Of a stretch of DNA of 64,000 nucleotides, positions 11,101 through 26,100 are shown one piece after another. The notes beneath the pieces were generated by a model that saw only the letters and a program-made list of their open reading frames with translations, did no database searches and had not been told where the DNA came from. A program made the position numbers and the translations under genes. The DNA comes from Protonemura montana (lineage: Eukaryota > Arthropoda > Insecta > Plecoptera > Nemouridae), in the NCBI GenBank assembly GCA_947568835.1, contig OX387602.1, positions 9,208,570-9,272,569 of the forward strand, given 5' to 3'. Positions within the stretch are counted from its first letter, which is position 1, and each line of letters begins with the position of its first letter.

Positions 11101-14100
11101 ATGATAGGGTATGATTTTTACTATAACTGCTTCAACATTTAAGCAAATTTAAATCGTGGAAAAACGTGACCGGGAGATGCAATTCATGCGTCGTTTGCTA
11201 CTTCTAAAAAGGCTGCTATGAAATGTATCGTTTGAAAATTTTTTTTTTCTAATGGTCAAAATCAGATCTTTTTAATGGTATTAATACAAATGAACAGAAA
11301 CTACAAATTCACCTCGTGCAGTTTACTTTGGTGCTCTTATTTTCTTGTAGTGCTGTTTTTGGTATGTTTTTTTGTATCAATACTACAAAATACAAGAAAT
11401 TTAATATTGATTCTTGTAAAATAAATGTGACCACATATCTGAGAGGTATTTTTAAATGCTTTGATAAACCTTTCTGCTTGTTAATGAAATATTTTTTTTT
11501 TGTCAAATTTTCACTTAGGTAAATTTTTGGAGTTCGGGGGTGGATTTTAGTTGGATATGGAATTTTAGGTATTCAAAACAAACGGTGAACATTTCAGCTT
11601 GATATGCTGCCAAAGTTATACATTTCTGGCTTAGCCTTGAAATCTCCTTGCCTGTAACATAAGATTGTGAGGAGAATAGTACGGAGTCACACAGTTTCTT
11701 GTCAGTTTATTAAGTTTTAAAACATCATGTCATACAATATCAACTGAATAACTGGGGAAGCAATCATCACATCGCCTGGATGAGAGAGGTTGTTCAAAAC
11801 ATTAAGAAAGTTTACCAGCTTTCAAATTTATTATATGATTTTTACAACTTTTACTGCTTATGCAAATGTGCTTTGCCCAAGGTCTAACCATTGGCTTGAA
11901 ACTACTTAAATCCTACTCTCAAATTGTAATGCATTCTACAAATTAAACGATTTACACATCAACAGAAGACGTTGAAAAGCTCTAATAAATGTAAACTAGA
12001 TGGTTCTAAAAATACCGATTTGATAGGTACAAAATATATCATATATCATTATCAATTTACCACAGACTGAATAACATTGCTTCCTTACAACCAGCTAGGT
12101 TTTGATTCACTCGAGTAGTTTGGTAAGTATGTGCTTGGTAAACGACTGTAGCTGTAATTTCATCATCACAGTCCAAAAATAAGTTAATTAACCTAGCCAG
12201 AAATGAATAAGATTTGCTTACTATCCACTGTAAGTATCCTTTCGTGAGGTAATTTCTGCACTGTACCTCACTATTGATATGTCCTGGTAGCTGCTCATTT
12301 TATTTGGTGTTAGCGTTGAGTCTACACTCAACGGTGTTAGCATATAAATAGCTAAAGATATCCAGTTATCAGACATCTTTCCATCCTCTGAGAAAGTGAG
12401 CAGTTAAGAATATTTATTACAAATAGTTGCATTACATGTTCATTGATACGAAACATGCCTACCCATCTTGTCTCTCCCGAGGGGTTTTTTTTTTCAAGGA
12501 AGAGCATGAAAATTTTCTTTGTGGAGGTTTATTTAAAAGTCTTTGCTTTTCATGCTCTTTTGCTAAAAAAAAAAAATTGTCAGTTGTTTTGTTTCTGATC
12601 ACTTTTTGCCTGGTCACAAGATTTAAGACTACATAGATGCTCAACCATTGAAGTTATTTGATATAGAAAAAAAAAACAATTCACTTGAAGGCTTGAAGAG
12701 ATTTGCAATAGAAGTTGCAAATTTGAAGACAGCTAGAAATGGTATGCACTTTTCAGTAGGCTTTTAAGTGCCATTTTGCCCTGTCTACCATTTCTAATTA
12801 TTATAGAACATCTCCAACATGTAGTAGTTATGGTGCAGGCAAATTAGACTTATCTTAGTCCATTTGCCTCACACCATGTTAAATAATTTCCATGGACCTC
12901 GTCCGGGTCTTCGATGTCTTGTCATTGCCTCATAACTATAAATAAGGCCATAGTCGCTATAAACCAGCTGTTTTTCAGCATATTTCCTGCCGATTGAATC
13001 GTGCAGTATCGCTTGAAAAGTCACTAGGCATTCCCCATCCCCTGAACTTAAAACATTTTTCAGCAGTACACTTCACACTGTCACTTAAAGAGGCACAAGT
13101 CCACCCCTGGTGGTGGGATTACGAGCCATGTAGATGTCCATATCGTGGTCCGTCCAGTTGTCGGAGGTGTCCCCGTAGTTGTTGAGCGTGTGCGTGGAGC
13201 CTGCAGTGCTGTATCGGCTGCCAGGCCGCTGCAGGCCGGTCTGCTGGTCCCGGGCACGCGACCGGGGGCGCTGACGTCGAGATGAGGCTGTGACCTGTGA
13301 CTGCTGGTGGCTCGGAGAGTAGCTGATGCGAGACATGCGGTCGGATGCCGCAGCCAGCGATTGTCGAGACTGGCGCAACTCTGAAGGGGCATTTGAGAGT
13401 TTTTATTGATTATTGTTCCTTTTTGTTGGCATAGGGTGTGTTCAGGGTACTTAGGAGAGAGCTGAGTTTACTTTTGGCTGAGTTTATTTTCTTAATGCAG
13501 TCGTGAGGTAATATGCCATAAGACCTAGGAATTGTTACAATAGCGGCATATTGAGGTACTTCTCTGTGTAGTAATTTGGGACTCTTGTGAATGTATTGGG
13601 ACTGGCTCAGGTTTATTCGTGCCTCATGCCTTTGCGAAAGACTATTTGGTGGGTTAGCGTGAAGTCGGAAGTCAGATGTGCCCAATTTACCAGTGTGAGA
13701 CAGCAGCAATAGATGGACATAATTGCTAATGACAGTAAAAAGGAAACGTTCTGACAATTCTCTCTTAGCATTTGATAGAGAGGATTGCCATAACGTCAGT
13801 GGAAGCGCATATCAAAAGTTTTCTAGAGAGGTCTCCGCAGTAATAGTTCTTAAAATCTTTGTCGGGTCAAAAAAAAATTCTCAGACGTGAAATGATCACC
13901 AGAGTGATGCACCTATAAACCCCACTATTCATTCATTCAAAAAAAGTCCAGCTTACCACAAGCCCAGATTTCATTACTTTAGGTGAATAAGTTTACCCCT
14001 TTTTGCCTCACAGCAATGCACTATTGAATACTATGAACATTTAGGTGGATATTTAAAAAAAAAACCATTAGAGCGTTTTGTAGTTTGGTTTGAGGATTGA

Positions 14101-17100
14101 TTTACAACTATGACAGCCTTAGTTGGTGAAAGGAGAAGATAAAAAATCAAACACCATTCAAATACTTTTAGCCCAGATGCATGACTACGAGTGTTATTAG
14201 AGACTACGTTGTGGTTTTAAGCAATGGTGGCCTCTTTTCTACACCTGTTTGTGTAAAAAAAGTGGTGTGTAAGAATGTTACTAAGTGCTGAAGAAATCGC
14301 AGCACTATTTCTCTAGGTGAATTCCAGACTTAAGTCCCCAAAAAGTAAAAAAAAATAGTTGCATAATTAGCGTTTACTTTAAAATTCTACTTTTCAGTTT
14401 GGCAATTAAACACTAGACATATCTCAGCACCGTGAATTTGACGTATAAAAAGACTAGGTTACTTAATTACTACTAGAGGTAACATCAAAATTATAGGCAT
14501 CTAGGAGCAGTCGAGAAATTTGTGTCTGGTGGATGAATCTTTTAACAAGCTTCAGAATGCTTAAAAAAAATTAAACATTGTTAACTCAAAACCTCCGGAT
14601 CAAAATTTCTACCAAATTGGAAATGGTTTTCGACAGACACAAAATCACTGAGTGCATTGGGAATGAAAAGTGTGGTATACCTGGCCGTGAGTTAACAAGC
14701 CCAGCTGAGTAAGCGTTTCCCGACAGATATCTACCGGAGTGGTTTGAAAAGCTATGCTGTGATTGGCCGTCAGCTATGGACCGAGTCTTCTTGCCTTTGC
14801 TGCTGAAGTGCGACGCGTGGGAGCGCATGTCGTCAGCGACGCACCCGCCATTTATGAGCGAACCTGCGGGTACAAAATCAGAATTAGAACGATGCTCTCC
14901 AACGGTGCAGTTATTTTGCAGTAGTACGCTCTTTTAGGCCAAAGTTGGGGTAATGAAACTTTCAAAGCATCTAAGGCAGCAAAGTTTCTTCTATTGATTA
15001 ATTTATGAGTTCAAGTAAAGTTTCTGATTAAGCTTCCCTAAAAGCAGATGCGTATCAAGATATAATGGAAGAAACCTTCCCAAACTTGCATCACTGGATG
15101 CACCCATTTGAATTACCATTGAGTTATCATTTATGAGTCCGATTGTATCTCGGATGTAGATTGTACTTTAAAACAGCAATGACTTAAAATCTCTATCAGA
15201 GAAGTTAGATGTTGTTAATACCATTGTTGATATTGAAACTACCAGAAATCTAAAGTACTTTTCGACTCCATGACTTCATCCTTACCTTGCCGTTCAATGT
15301 ACGCTCGCGGCCTGGGTATGCTCCGGTTGCTGTACACCGACACCTGGTCCCAGTCCTTGTGATTAGTAAACGCATTCAGCGTCGCCAACGATGACAGTGG
15401 TCCTCCGGGGCTGGGCGACGTTCCCATTCCGGCGCAACACGAGACCGGCAGTCCTCCGACCGGCATTCCCCCTTTAGACCCGTGTGCAGACAGAGTGTGC
15501 AGCTTGCGCGAACGCCTCCGACTCGCCGCAACGAAAACGATGACCGCGATGACCACAGTGCCGCAGATGGCAGCACTTGCCGCTATTGTGATCTTGTCCA
15601 TATTGCTCGTTGGGGACGTAACTGTGCGAACCTCGCGGCATTGGCGGTACGGGACGTTCTCAGGAGTGACATTGACTTCTTCGAGCGATATCACGCACAC
15701 TACGATGCATTCCTGAAACGTGACAGGCGATGGTCAAATGAGGTTCACAGTGCTTTAAAGTTGAATTCATATAAAAATATACCTTAAGCAAAAAATCATG
15801 CCAAGAAGATGTTGGGACCCGGAACCTTTGGGCAACGGATATGCCGTAATAGGAGTTTAGCTGTTCTTTTAGATTTTTTACCGAGTCGTGGGATGTATCA
15901 ATCAGAAACGTTCTGATTGCTACAATTAAAATATTTTTGGTGGCTTAACATGGCAGTACATTGATTTGCGTACTTATGCAAAAACCAGTGAACCTAAGGG
16001 AAAACTTGGCCTCTGAAGCGACATACCTGCGACGGAACATTCTTGATCTTGAACTCCCTCTCGCTGGCTTCCAGGGGCGGTCCCTGTTTAAAGCTCTTGT
16101 CCCCGAAGAGACGATATACAACGCGGAAGCCTAGTATGTTGGCGGTCTCAGACTCCCACTGGATGATGACCGAGCTGTCTGAGCGATACGCGTTCCTTAC
16201 GATCACCTCCTGGACGACCTCAGCGGCGCCGGCTCGTGTGGGGAAACCCCCCAGTACTAGTGGAGGTCGCTGGGACGTTCGCCAGGGCGGAACAGTGGTA
16301 GACCTGTAAGGGAGCATCATGACATTGACAATTAGGACACAATTGTTTGTCAAGAAAGCTTGGGAACGATTGGGCCGGGAACGATTAGACAGGTCGTCGT
16401 GGGGTCAGACGATGCCAGTGAAACACACGCCTGAGGATTCCTAAAGACACATTGAGAGAGCACGCACTCGTTACGCCGGGAGGAAGTTTTGAGAGAAAAG
16501 AGGGATTCTATATGGCCTCGGGCTGGAGAGAAAATCTGGCCGATGACTTAAACCGATCCGTACGAAAAGCACATTGTTTTCTGTTGGAAAGTAAAGCATG
16601 CATTATGAACGACTGGGAGAAAACGCTCGTGACTTGCTTTGTAAAGATAGCAAATGCAAGTTTTTTGATAAAGGTATTTAGAGCAGGCGATCCCGCTTTT
16701 AAGCAATCCTTCCCATTTGGCAGATCACGTGCAAATCATCCGTATCTACCTTGAAATGATGACGCTGCCGCGCTTGGTGGTGGTCGTGGACGGCTTCTCA
16801 GTGGTGGTCGGCTTGGGTGTGGTGGTCCGCCGAGTGGTGGTGACCTTTTGGGTGGTGGTCCGCGTCGTCGGAAGCGTCGCGGCGGTGGTCGACGTCGTAC
16901 TCGGCTTAGGGACCAGCGCCGGCGCTTCCACTACCTTCTCGCCGATCAACTCCTCCTCTTCGGAGTCTTCCGGCTCCTCTTGGGACTCTTTTCGAAGGAT
17001 CTTTTTGTTGTCTGGGGTTGGGAGAGTGACGATTTCTTCGAGGTCGTTGGTCGAACCGCATTGGAACTCTAAAACAATCCACAGGAATACATTATTTGTC

Positions 17101-20100
17101 GAGAGATGTTAATATTCTTGTGAGGTCTGAGTTTTGAATCTTAAAAGAGATACGTTTTCGTTTGGGATATTTTTCCATCCATGGCTAATAATCCATTTCA
17201 TTTTGACTCCTAGATATTTCTCCCCGCCTCCCCATGGGGCACTAAACGTGCGTTTATACCTTAGGGAAGAAATACGTTCACTGCATGGTATCTAACAAAG
17301 GTCCTTGAAAGGCCATTGAGAGGAAACACTTCTAAAACAAGATATGATATTGTAATACAAGCACTTTCAGCCTTGATCCGTTGTCTTACATTTAGTTTCA
17401 GCTTTAAGCCACAAGGAATGGTAGGACCTGACATTCTAAGAAATACCCCTCCTGCAATCCGAATTATTTCTAATATATAAATCGTGATCCATATTTCACA
17501 ACCAATCGCAATCAATATTTTATCGTACCTTCAGGTTGAATGTTGTAGAATCCTCGCTCTTTCAGCCGCGTCGGAAGGCCACAGAACTGCGGGTTTCTCT
17601 CTCGACTCGTTACTTGCAGATCTCCCTTGCGAATCCAGTCTGCCACCCATCGCAGGCGGCAGTCGCAGTTGAGGAACCGTCCCCCGAGACTGAGTCCTCG
17701 TAGGGTGCTGTTGAGATGTTCTAGCGCCAGCTCGTTCACCGTGGTCAAGGGGTTGCCGTCGAGGGCGAGTAGGGTAAGGGAGGGTGTTCCCGCGAAAGAG
17801 TCCGTCGGCAGCTCGGTCAGTAGGTTGAATCCAATGTCCAGCACCTTTGGGAGAGGTAGAATATTTTGTAAATGATTCAGGACGAAAGAATCGTACAACT
17901 CACCCCCTTGTACATTGATAATTTAACATTTACAGCTGACTCGACTTGGTCTTGCATTGAGGGTACACATTTCAAAGCCTTGGCCGTAGAACTTGGTCCA
18001 AGTGTCATTCTGTCTGCGTAGGCTAGCATGAAAAGCGTGTCTCTAATATTATAATACTCAACATAACCGTCAAAGTGTGCATGGCGAGACCGAATAATCA
18101 TCAAGAGTTAAAGGTTGCCTTGCGTGACCACGTCGCATATTTCCAACCTTCCCACTAACTTGTGCCCACGCGTATTACGGGTATCAATGCATTATGTGTC
18201 ATTAACTCACCCTGAGTTCGGTGAGGCTGCTGATCGCCGCTCTGGGGAAATCGGTCAGCAGGTTGTTGAGCAGACTAAGCGAGCTGAGGGTGTCTTTGAC
18301 GCCGACGAATGCGTCTTTGCCGACACTCTGGATCAGGTTGCGTTCGAGGTTGAGTGCCGTGAGCGCTTGGAGTCCTTCAAACACCGACGGTCCACCTGGC
18401 CCTGGAAGTTCCCTCAGCCCATTCTGCGCCAAATCGAGGAACGCCAGCGTGCGCAGTCCCCTAATCGCGTCGGGCACTCGCTTCTGTCGCGTGCCCTTCA
18501 AGTTTAAGTTCTTTAGTGAGCCATCCAGCCCGCGAAACGCACCCGACGACAACGTGATGTTGTTGTCTGCTAACTTGAGCGTTGATAGACTTCGGAGGGT
18601 GATGAACGCCTCGTCCGGAATCCTCGAGATACGATTCCGGGACAAATCCAAAAGAGATAGATTTGCTAACTGGCGTAAACTTTCAACGGGAACTTCTCCT
18701 AGCTCGTTGTCTTGAAGATTGAGATTTCTGAGCGACCCTTCTTGTCCTATAAACGCTCCTGGGGCTATGGAGCGTATCCGACAGCCTGAGAGCTGCACGT
18801 TGTGGAGGCGGAGGTTGCGGAAGGAGCCATCGTCGATCTTAAAGACAGTGCTGTTGTTGACGTAGAGGAGGTCGAGAGGCGCCTTGCGGGCGAACCGGTC
18901 GAGGGCTGCGAGGAGTTTGGGGAAGTCTACTTGATCGCACTGCACGGAGAGTTCGTGACCCAGGTTGTAGGCACATATACACGACGACTGGAGGTCGTCG
19001 ATGTCACGGTGCCAGGGACACTGTGCCAGGGAGGATGCCGAGCAGAGTAGCACTAAGCTGGCCCAGAGAAGGCAGTGGCTGGTCGCTGAGGTCGTCATCG
19101 CTGCAACAGAAACGGACATTTAGACGTTAGCTTGCGATGCGTGGATATTCCGATGCAAATGGACCGACACTCTCTCAAATATCTAGCCTATCCTATGGGC
19201 TAGAAGTGGCTTTTGGTTCCATATAGTCTGCTCCATGGAGTCACTCATTCCTCAATTGTCAGTGATCGATTAAAACCCATACCAAGTTCCACTCTTGGTG
19301 AAGTCACTGTTGGTCGGAACCCAATTGCTGCTATGGCAATTACCGAATCAACGGCCACTGACCGAAAATATTTCAAGTTTTCGATAATGCGCAGTAAGAC
19401 TTTGCTGGCACAATCTACCTCTTTGATCTTTTCTTGGTTTAATTATGATTTGCTTTTTACAAGTAAATGGTTATTTCGAAAATTCCTATTTTTTATGTCG
19501 GTAGTCGGCACCTCCACAGAATACGTAGGAGGACTTTAAATGGCGCTTGGAGCTTTCTTCTGAAGAGACACGAAGTCCACGCTTATTTTCTATACTTTTC
19601 TCTGTTCGATGACAACGATAAGACGTAATCGAATGATCGAAAGTGGCCGAACAGAAAGTAAATAAGGTTAATTGTATACGCCCAAAAACAATCGTCCAAG
19701 AAGGAAGTAGATAATAAATGAACCGAATTTTAATCGACTAATTTTCATCATTTCATGCCGCGAGATCTCGAATATTGCTCTATGTGGGAATTTTAGAATA
19801 ATTGTTCCCATCGCATTTTTGCGAAAGAAAAAGTTGCTTGTTCCTTTCGTTGCTCTTTGATAACGCAAATATGAAATTGCTTCACTTGTTTGTTGAGACG
19901 TTGTGCGGTGCACAACGTTAAAAGTAACTCGAAGAAAATTGCCTGAAATTCTAGCGATTAAAATAACGGTGTACGTTTTTTATAGGGTCTATAAGAATAA
20001 CCAATTAGGAATTATTCCGTCGCGTTCTTCAACGAGCAGTCTGAAATAAAAACTAAAGTCAACTAATAAATATCACTAATTGAGTACCTATTTATTTCCG

Positions 20101-23100
20101 TCTTGAAAATCATCACAGCCGATTTCCGATCGACAAAGCATCTATTGCAAGCTAATGATTCTGTGCATAATTGCATAAATTCAATAAAATACCTTTGGCC
20201 AGTAGGAAATGAAATAACAGAAAAGCACTGTTACTTTCGTAAAACCTAAACGCTTTTATTGCCCTGAAATTTGTAATGCAGATCTGAAGTATAATATGTC
20301 TCGTTTTCTGGGTGTGTTTTCCGGCTGATTCGTGCGCAGGAGATTGCGCAAGTGAAGCCAATCGACCATTAGGCGGGGTGTCAGAGAAAGGTGCCGAAAT
20401 GACAAGCACCGATTTGCGAACAATCGAATTTAAAACCAAATTTTCCAAGCGATCGCGTCAATTGTATGGCGACAAATCCCGAACACAAAACATTACCAAA
20501 GCATTCCAACGTCCGTTCGCACTCACATGATTCATGAATATCATACCTTTTTTACGCTTTTATTAGCAACGATTACATCAATTATGCAGTCACTAGGTTG
20601 CATCAAGTGCACTACAATCTCGGCTGTCATTAATAATCTCTTAATCACCATACGGCGACATGAGAATTGGACTCTCTGTGTCTTAGCTGTAATTATGTCG
20701 GCGTGAAAACCAATTGTTGTTGTTGTTTACTGTTATATTAGTAGTAACCCAGAGCCCGACTAGTTGTTTGTTCATTAGCTGATCTGGCACCTGTTCCGAG
20801 TGTTTGATATTGACGTAAGGACAGGTCGTTCACCACCATTCAGGCCTGCTGTCCATGTGCCATCGAGTGGCCTCTTCGGCCGTTACCCGAGTGATCGTCT
20901 TGAAAGCGTCTTGGCCGCGTCCGTGCCCGCTAATCACCCTGCAGTAACAGTGCAAGACGATTGGTGCATGCTAGGTAATTTAATGATCACCAACTGAGTG
21001 ATATAAAGCAATGGAAGGTTCCTGCTGATTGCAAGGGAATAATAACGAACGACATCGTTATCGCGTAGCATCTTGCTGTGGTTACTCTACATGCCGACTC
21101 CTGGCAATTTCGCTGCTTTTGAACAATACTAAAAGAAATATGTATTCAATTTATATGATGTGAAACTTTTCCCTCGTTCAACCTTGTTGTACATGGTAGA
21201 GGACCGTCATTACTGGTGTTTTTGTTTAAAAAAAACATGGGCTGATGAGTTGTTAATGGTGCAAGTTCAGTACCGCGGGAATTCTAAGCGCTGTTCTCGG
21301 GACTAGCATGGCCCGGCTGGGATCTCTTCCGGGGTTTCTTGACGTCGTCGTTGGTCAAGGATCGTCACCCACCAATTCACCGCCTTATTGGCCGACAGTT
21401 GTGACCGAGCGACGTATCGTGTGTTATAGCAGCCACTTAGTTATTTCTAGGATGTGTTTACTTGGTTTACATAGTTTGACCGTGCTTGTGTACCGACTAG
21501 CATTTTGTGGTTAATGCATCACCGATCTGAAAATTGCAATTCTCGATTTGTTTCCATTTGTGAATAACTGTTGCCTATTTTAATCAAGTTTAACTCTTAA
21601 GTTAAAGTTAACTCAGTTTAAGTTAACTCAGTTTAAGTTAACTCTTAGTTTGTTATAAGTTGAACCGAAAGTGTTAGATAAAAACGAAAATTCGTGCCGA
21701 CAAAACTGTGCACTGTCTGGCACTCATCAAAATGCAGGAAAAATGAAGCCTTGACTCGAATGGTTCTTATATTGGGGTAAATAATTACTCGCACATCCCA
21801 AGGACTTTATTAATTATTACTAATTTTTATAAAAAAATTAGTGTAGGACATGATTCAGCGCATGGGGTCACCGCGAATATTGTTGCATAGTTTCTCACCT
21901 TGGCTTTGTCAAAGCAGTTCCGGTGAAATGATAAATAACACAAACATGAAGATGGGCCACTCGGAGGCCAATGCTAGCTTAATTGAGGATGCCACCATGT
22001 TGCACATTCTCCCATCCTCATCAGCACACACTAGCATGGTCAGATGATGAACGCTCATAAATGTTGTGAAATTAATTGCCAAATTTCCCGCGTGTAAGTA
22101 TACAAGCGCACCGATTAACCTAACAATATAATTTCACTATCCATTAATTCGCTTTCAAAGTTCAGCTGGTTTCAAATCGGTTGATCATATCTGTAACGAA
22201 TGTTTAGCTTTTAGTGTTTCAAGTTTGTGTGATCTATTGTTTAGATTCATCGGTCTTGTTGTGAAATTTACCAATTACAGTTGTCAGTCCATATAGGAAT
22301 GTATAGGTATGTGGTCAACAGGGAAAATGAGCTCTAATTTCGTAATCTAAGTAGACTATCAGTGGTCCAGACCTCGTATAGAGTATAATCGATCGAACGC
22401 GTATTCCCATGCGTTGGCGGCGTGATAGCCATGATAGATGATGTCTCTGGCGGCTTCAGAATGTAACGCGTTACGTAGACCAGTATAAGGTAAGCTCACG
22501 AGAGTGTGGCAATTAAGCAAGTAGGAATCCATAATTTTGCTGCTTTTGAACCACTACGCAGAACACCAAGACGATGTCTGTTCCGTCTCGTTCGTTGCTC
22601 TCTATAAAAAAAGTACATGGATAATTTTTCTCTGTTATAAATTTATACCTGTGGAATATTGGCGGTACGGGTGTTCATTATATTTGAGCATGAAACCGAA
22701 CTTGATCGCAGCAGGCGGCATATCTCCACGCTTATTAGACGATTATTGTCGAGGCATAATCGAGAGTATGAGCAATGGAAAGATACTTCCTACTCATCGC
22801 ATGTGATTGAAATGGTTTCAATCTTTCCTATTTTACTTTATTTTATTTTATTTTTTGTAATGCCGAATGGTTGAAATGTCTTACTTATTAGTTCCACAGT
22901 AATGCGCTTGTGTGTTGATATTTTAATCAAAATGTGCTCAATTTGTAGCACTTAAATTGCATAGCTCCTTTTCTTTTATAAATATCTCTCGTGTACCTAT
23001 ACCACCTCTATGCCTATACCCACATCCGCCAGCGAACAAATTACGGTGCCCAATTCGCTAGCCGTGGACCCGTGGTTTGCCACCGTCGCGCTCTCAATGC

Positions 23101-26100
23101 ACGCCTTTTCATTCGCTTATTCTCCTTTTCTCGGCAGCAAACCAAGGTGTGGATTTAAACGCGCCAGTCGATGATTTCTAGCATTGCATTTCCGTTTACA
23201 GTTCTTAACCATAATAATATTCTCAACGGCCTAATTGTATTTCCATTCCAATTCAAAGACCGAACCAAATCGCACAATACCAGCTGTGTCTATTAATAAT
23301 TCATTTGCAATCTAAGGTCGAAATTACCAAGTATATAAAAACTATAAATGAGATATGGTATAAATAAAATGGTAGATGCCTATCTTTTGGTTAAAACTTG
23401 CCAGTTTTCGCCACATCATGGACAACAATTGATGAAATACAATCGCATGACTTATTGTTATTCAATCAAGTATTATACCGTTCTGCAGCATAAGCCAACA
23501 GACGTGCAACGAGCATAATACCTCCAAGACCGACGCAAAGCGTTGGATCGCACTCCTTCATCGTGCCGACGTCCGAAAAGGTGTCGGCGAATGATACCGA
23601 ACGATACCTGTTCCATGTCTCCCTTATTTCTTTAGAATGCACCCAAACGTCCCGTTAGGACAGAAAATTAGTCCAGTTCCGTGTTATTACTACCTATGAG
23701 GTTATTTTTTTTTCATCAGGTATCGTAATTATCGACTGAAATGACTGATGACTGCTTGAGCGGTGGTCAGTTGGGTTGGACCGGGGAAAAAACACGTTTT
23801 AATATCATATTTTAAAAATAACTTCGTGCGTGCAAAAATTGTATACCGCTATCTATTGGCAAAACATCGTCGAACTCTTCGATGGCGTGAACGTCAATTT
23901 TAATTACTCGCGACAATCCAGTCTATTTGCATGCTAAACAATTCAAACAAGAAGACAGTGGACCAGACAAGTAGGTAATTAGATTCGACAGAACCGGAAA
24001 CCAACACTTTTCTACATCCTGTTTGATGAGCACCTTTGAATCACCACGCGCTCAGACTGTCTGCATGTCAAAGACATCCATTATTAGCCATAATGATCAG
24101 TTAGTTAGCAAGAACTTGCATTGCCCGACGCAGGCTACAGAGTACAGACAATCTGTGCTCACGGTTATAGGTATTGCGTCAAGGAAGTGGAGTGACCACA
24201 CCGTATACTGGCTTGCCTGGTGGAGCTAGTATGGTCTGGCCAGTGGTTCGATGTCCCATAACGGTGGTTGTATACCACTTGCTCACCATGGCTACTCAAT
24301 GACAGCAGCGAGCACCTAAGGCAGACGCTCCGATGGTATTACCGTGTGGTACGCCCACCTGTTATGACTTTAGAGGTGGTCCTAGGTTAAAAAATAGCTG
24401 TTTTGCATAGTTGATTGCTTGTTGCGTCGTCATACCATTGTAAAGCTTTGGATGCAGCCAAACTATGTGTGATATTTGATGTAGGGTATCGTGAGCTGAC
24501 TAACCTCTTGAGCATCGTGCGGTTTTCAAGAAGTTTAACAATCTTTAACCACAAACTGGTGCAAAAAGAAAATGTCTGGCATAAATGGCTTTTAAGCGTG
24601 AATGTCCAAATTCAAGCCCCGCTATACGATGAGTGGGCGCGATTGTTTTACGGTTTGGTATCGTTTATAAGGAAATACGGGTTGTTGGTAGTCCATAGTA
24701 AAATCTAGAGTTTAAAGCCAATTTCACTCAATTTTAAGTAGTAAACTTGTTGCACGTCTAAGTGCCATGATAAAGTGGAGATGCGTGCTCGTTCAATGCA
24801 CTGATAGCTTTACGCTCCAGCAAATTATCTAAAATTGGAGTTACACAGTTTCGATTTTCGGAGATATGCGTCGTTAATGTCTTTCTTTAGAGATTACTTT
24901 GTTGTTGTATTTTCTAGCGTGGTACACATTTTTTTTTCAAAGATACCGTATCGCATCGAATTGGTTACTTTTGCATACTTTCCCTGATTTATTTACGAAA
25001 CGCATTAACAATGATTGAAAATGCAAGTTCGAACAACACCCTCTATGCTTATTTTAAGCCAATTCAAATAATGTGAAAATCGTAGTTATCTTAGCTTGTA
25101 TCTTCTTGTTTTTCCTATCAGCATTTATGAGCATTCAATTCAGCATGCTGTTTTTGTTCTAGTTCGAAAATCAAATTCCATCGCAACAGGTTCGTAAATG
25201 TAATGCATGAGTCATTTTTTTGAACCTTTTCATCTTCTTTTTCCTCGAACCAAAAGTGTGTTACATTTGACAGGGATTTCGATACGACACTTTTTGCAGC
25301 CTTTCGTGCTCCGAGCAACTTTTTTAATTCGCTCCTAATTTTTCGCGCTCTCAGAAAATAAGATTGCTTTTTGAATCGAATGTCAGAACGACCGTCCACT
25401 CCATCTTCCCGTGCTTTTTTGCTTATGAAAACCAATTTGATGCGTGTACCAAAGAAACGCACTACATTTATTATTTATGCTTATATATACGTTTCATATT
25501 TATGATAGATTACGTGAATCTGTTGTTTGTTATTACGTTCATTTTTGATTTCTAGACCGTGGCTTGCGCAAACGGGCAGCTTTTCTAACTGGAGCTGATC
25601 TGCCCCATTATAATGCTTCGAATGAATACCGGTACGCGCACCGTGACTGTTATTGCCCATTTAATAATTCAAAACAGAAACAGCAGACGCCGCTGCTAGT
25701 ATTTACCTTGTCCATGCTTTTTACATAAACTTTTTTGCTTGCAATGGCACAGTGTGGGTTGACCCGGTGGACCCTCAGTACCTGTAGGGCAGCGTCACAT
25801 TGCCTTCGTAGGGCAATGGTGCCCAATCACGATTTTCAAAAAATAAATTACTTGCTTTCTGATGATGATTATTAAATATTGCATGCTTTTTTTTAACCCG
25901 TCGGCTAAGGACAAGTCAGTAACATGCATCTTGAACTTCTAACTTATGCAATTTTGTGAATGCCAACGAAACAATTAGGAAATTAATTTACCTTCGTTCG
26001 ATGCCTTTTAGGTTAAACAGGCCAGCGGGTAATTTTGTTTTCAATAAATTATAGCATCGTTACGCGTGTGCCAAATACTGGCTGGCTAATAGATTATTTT

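Noticed and set aside
16717..17112. Plus-strand Val/Gly-rich ORF
   Set aside because: It is the complement of the Thr/Pro-rich linker of the nested receptor; repetitive codons keep all frames open.
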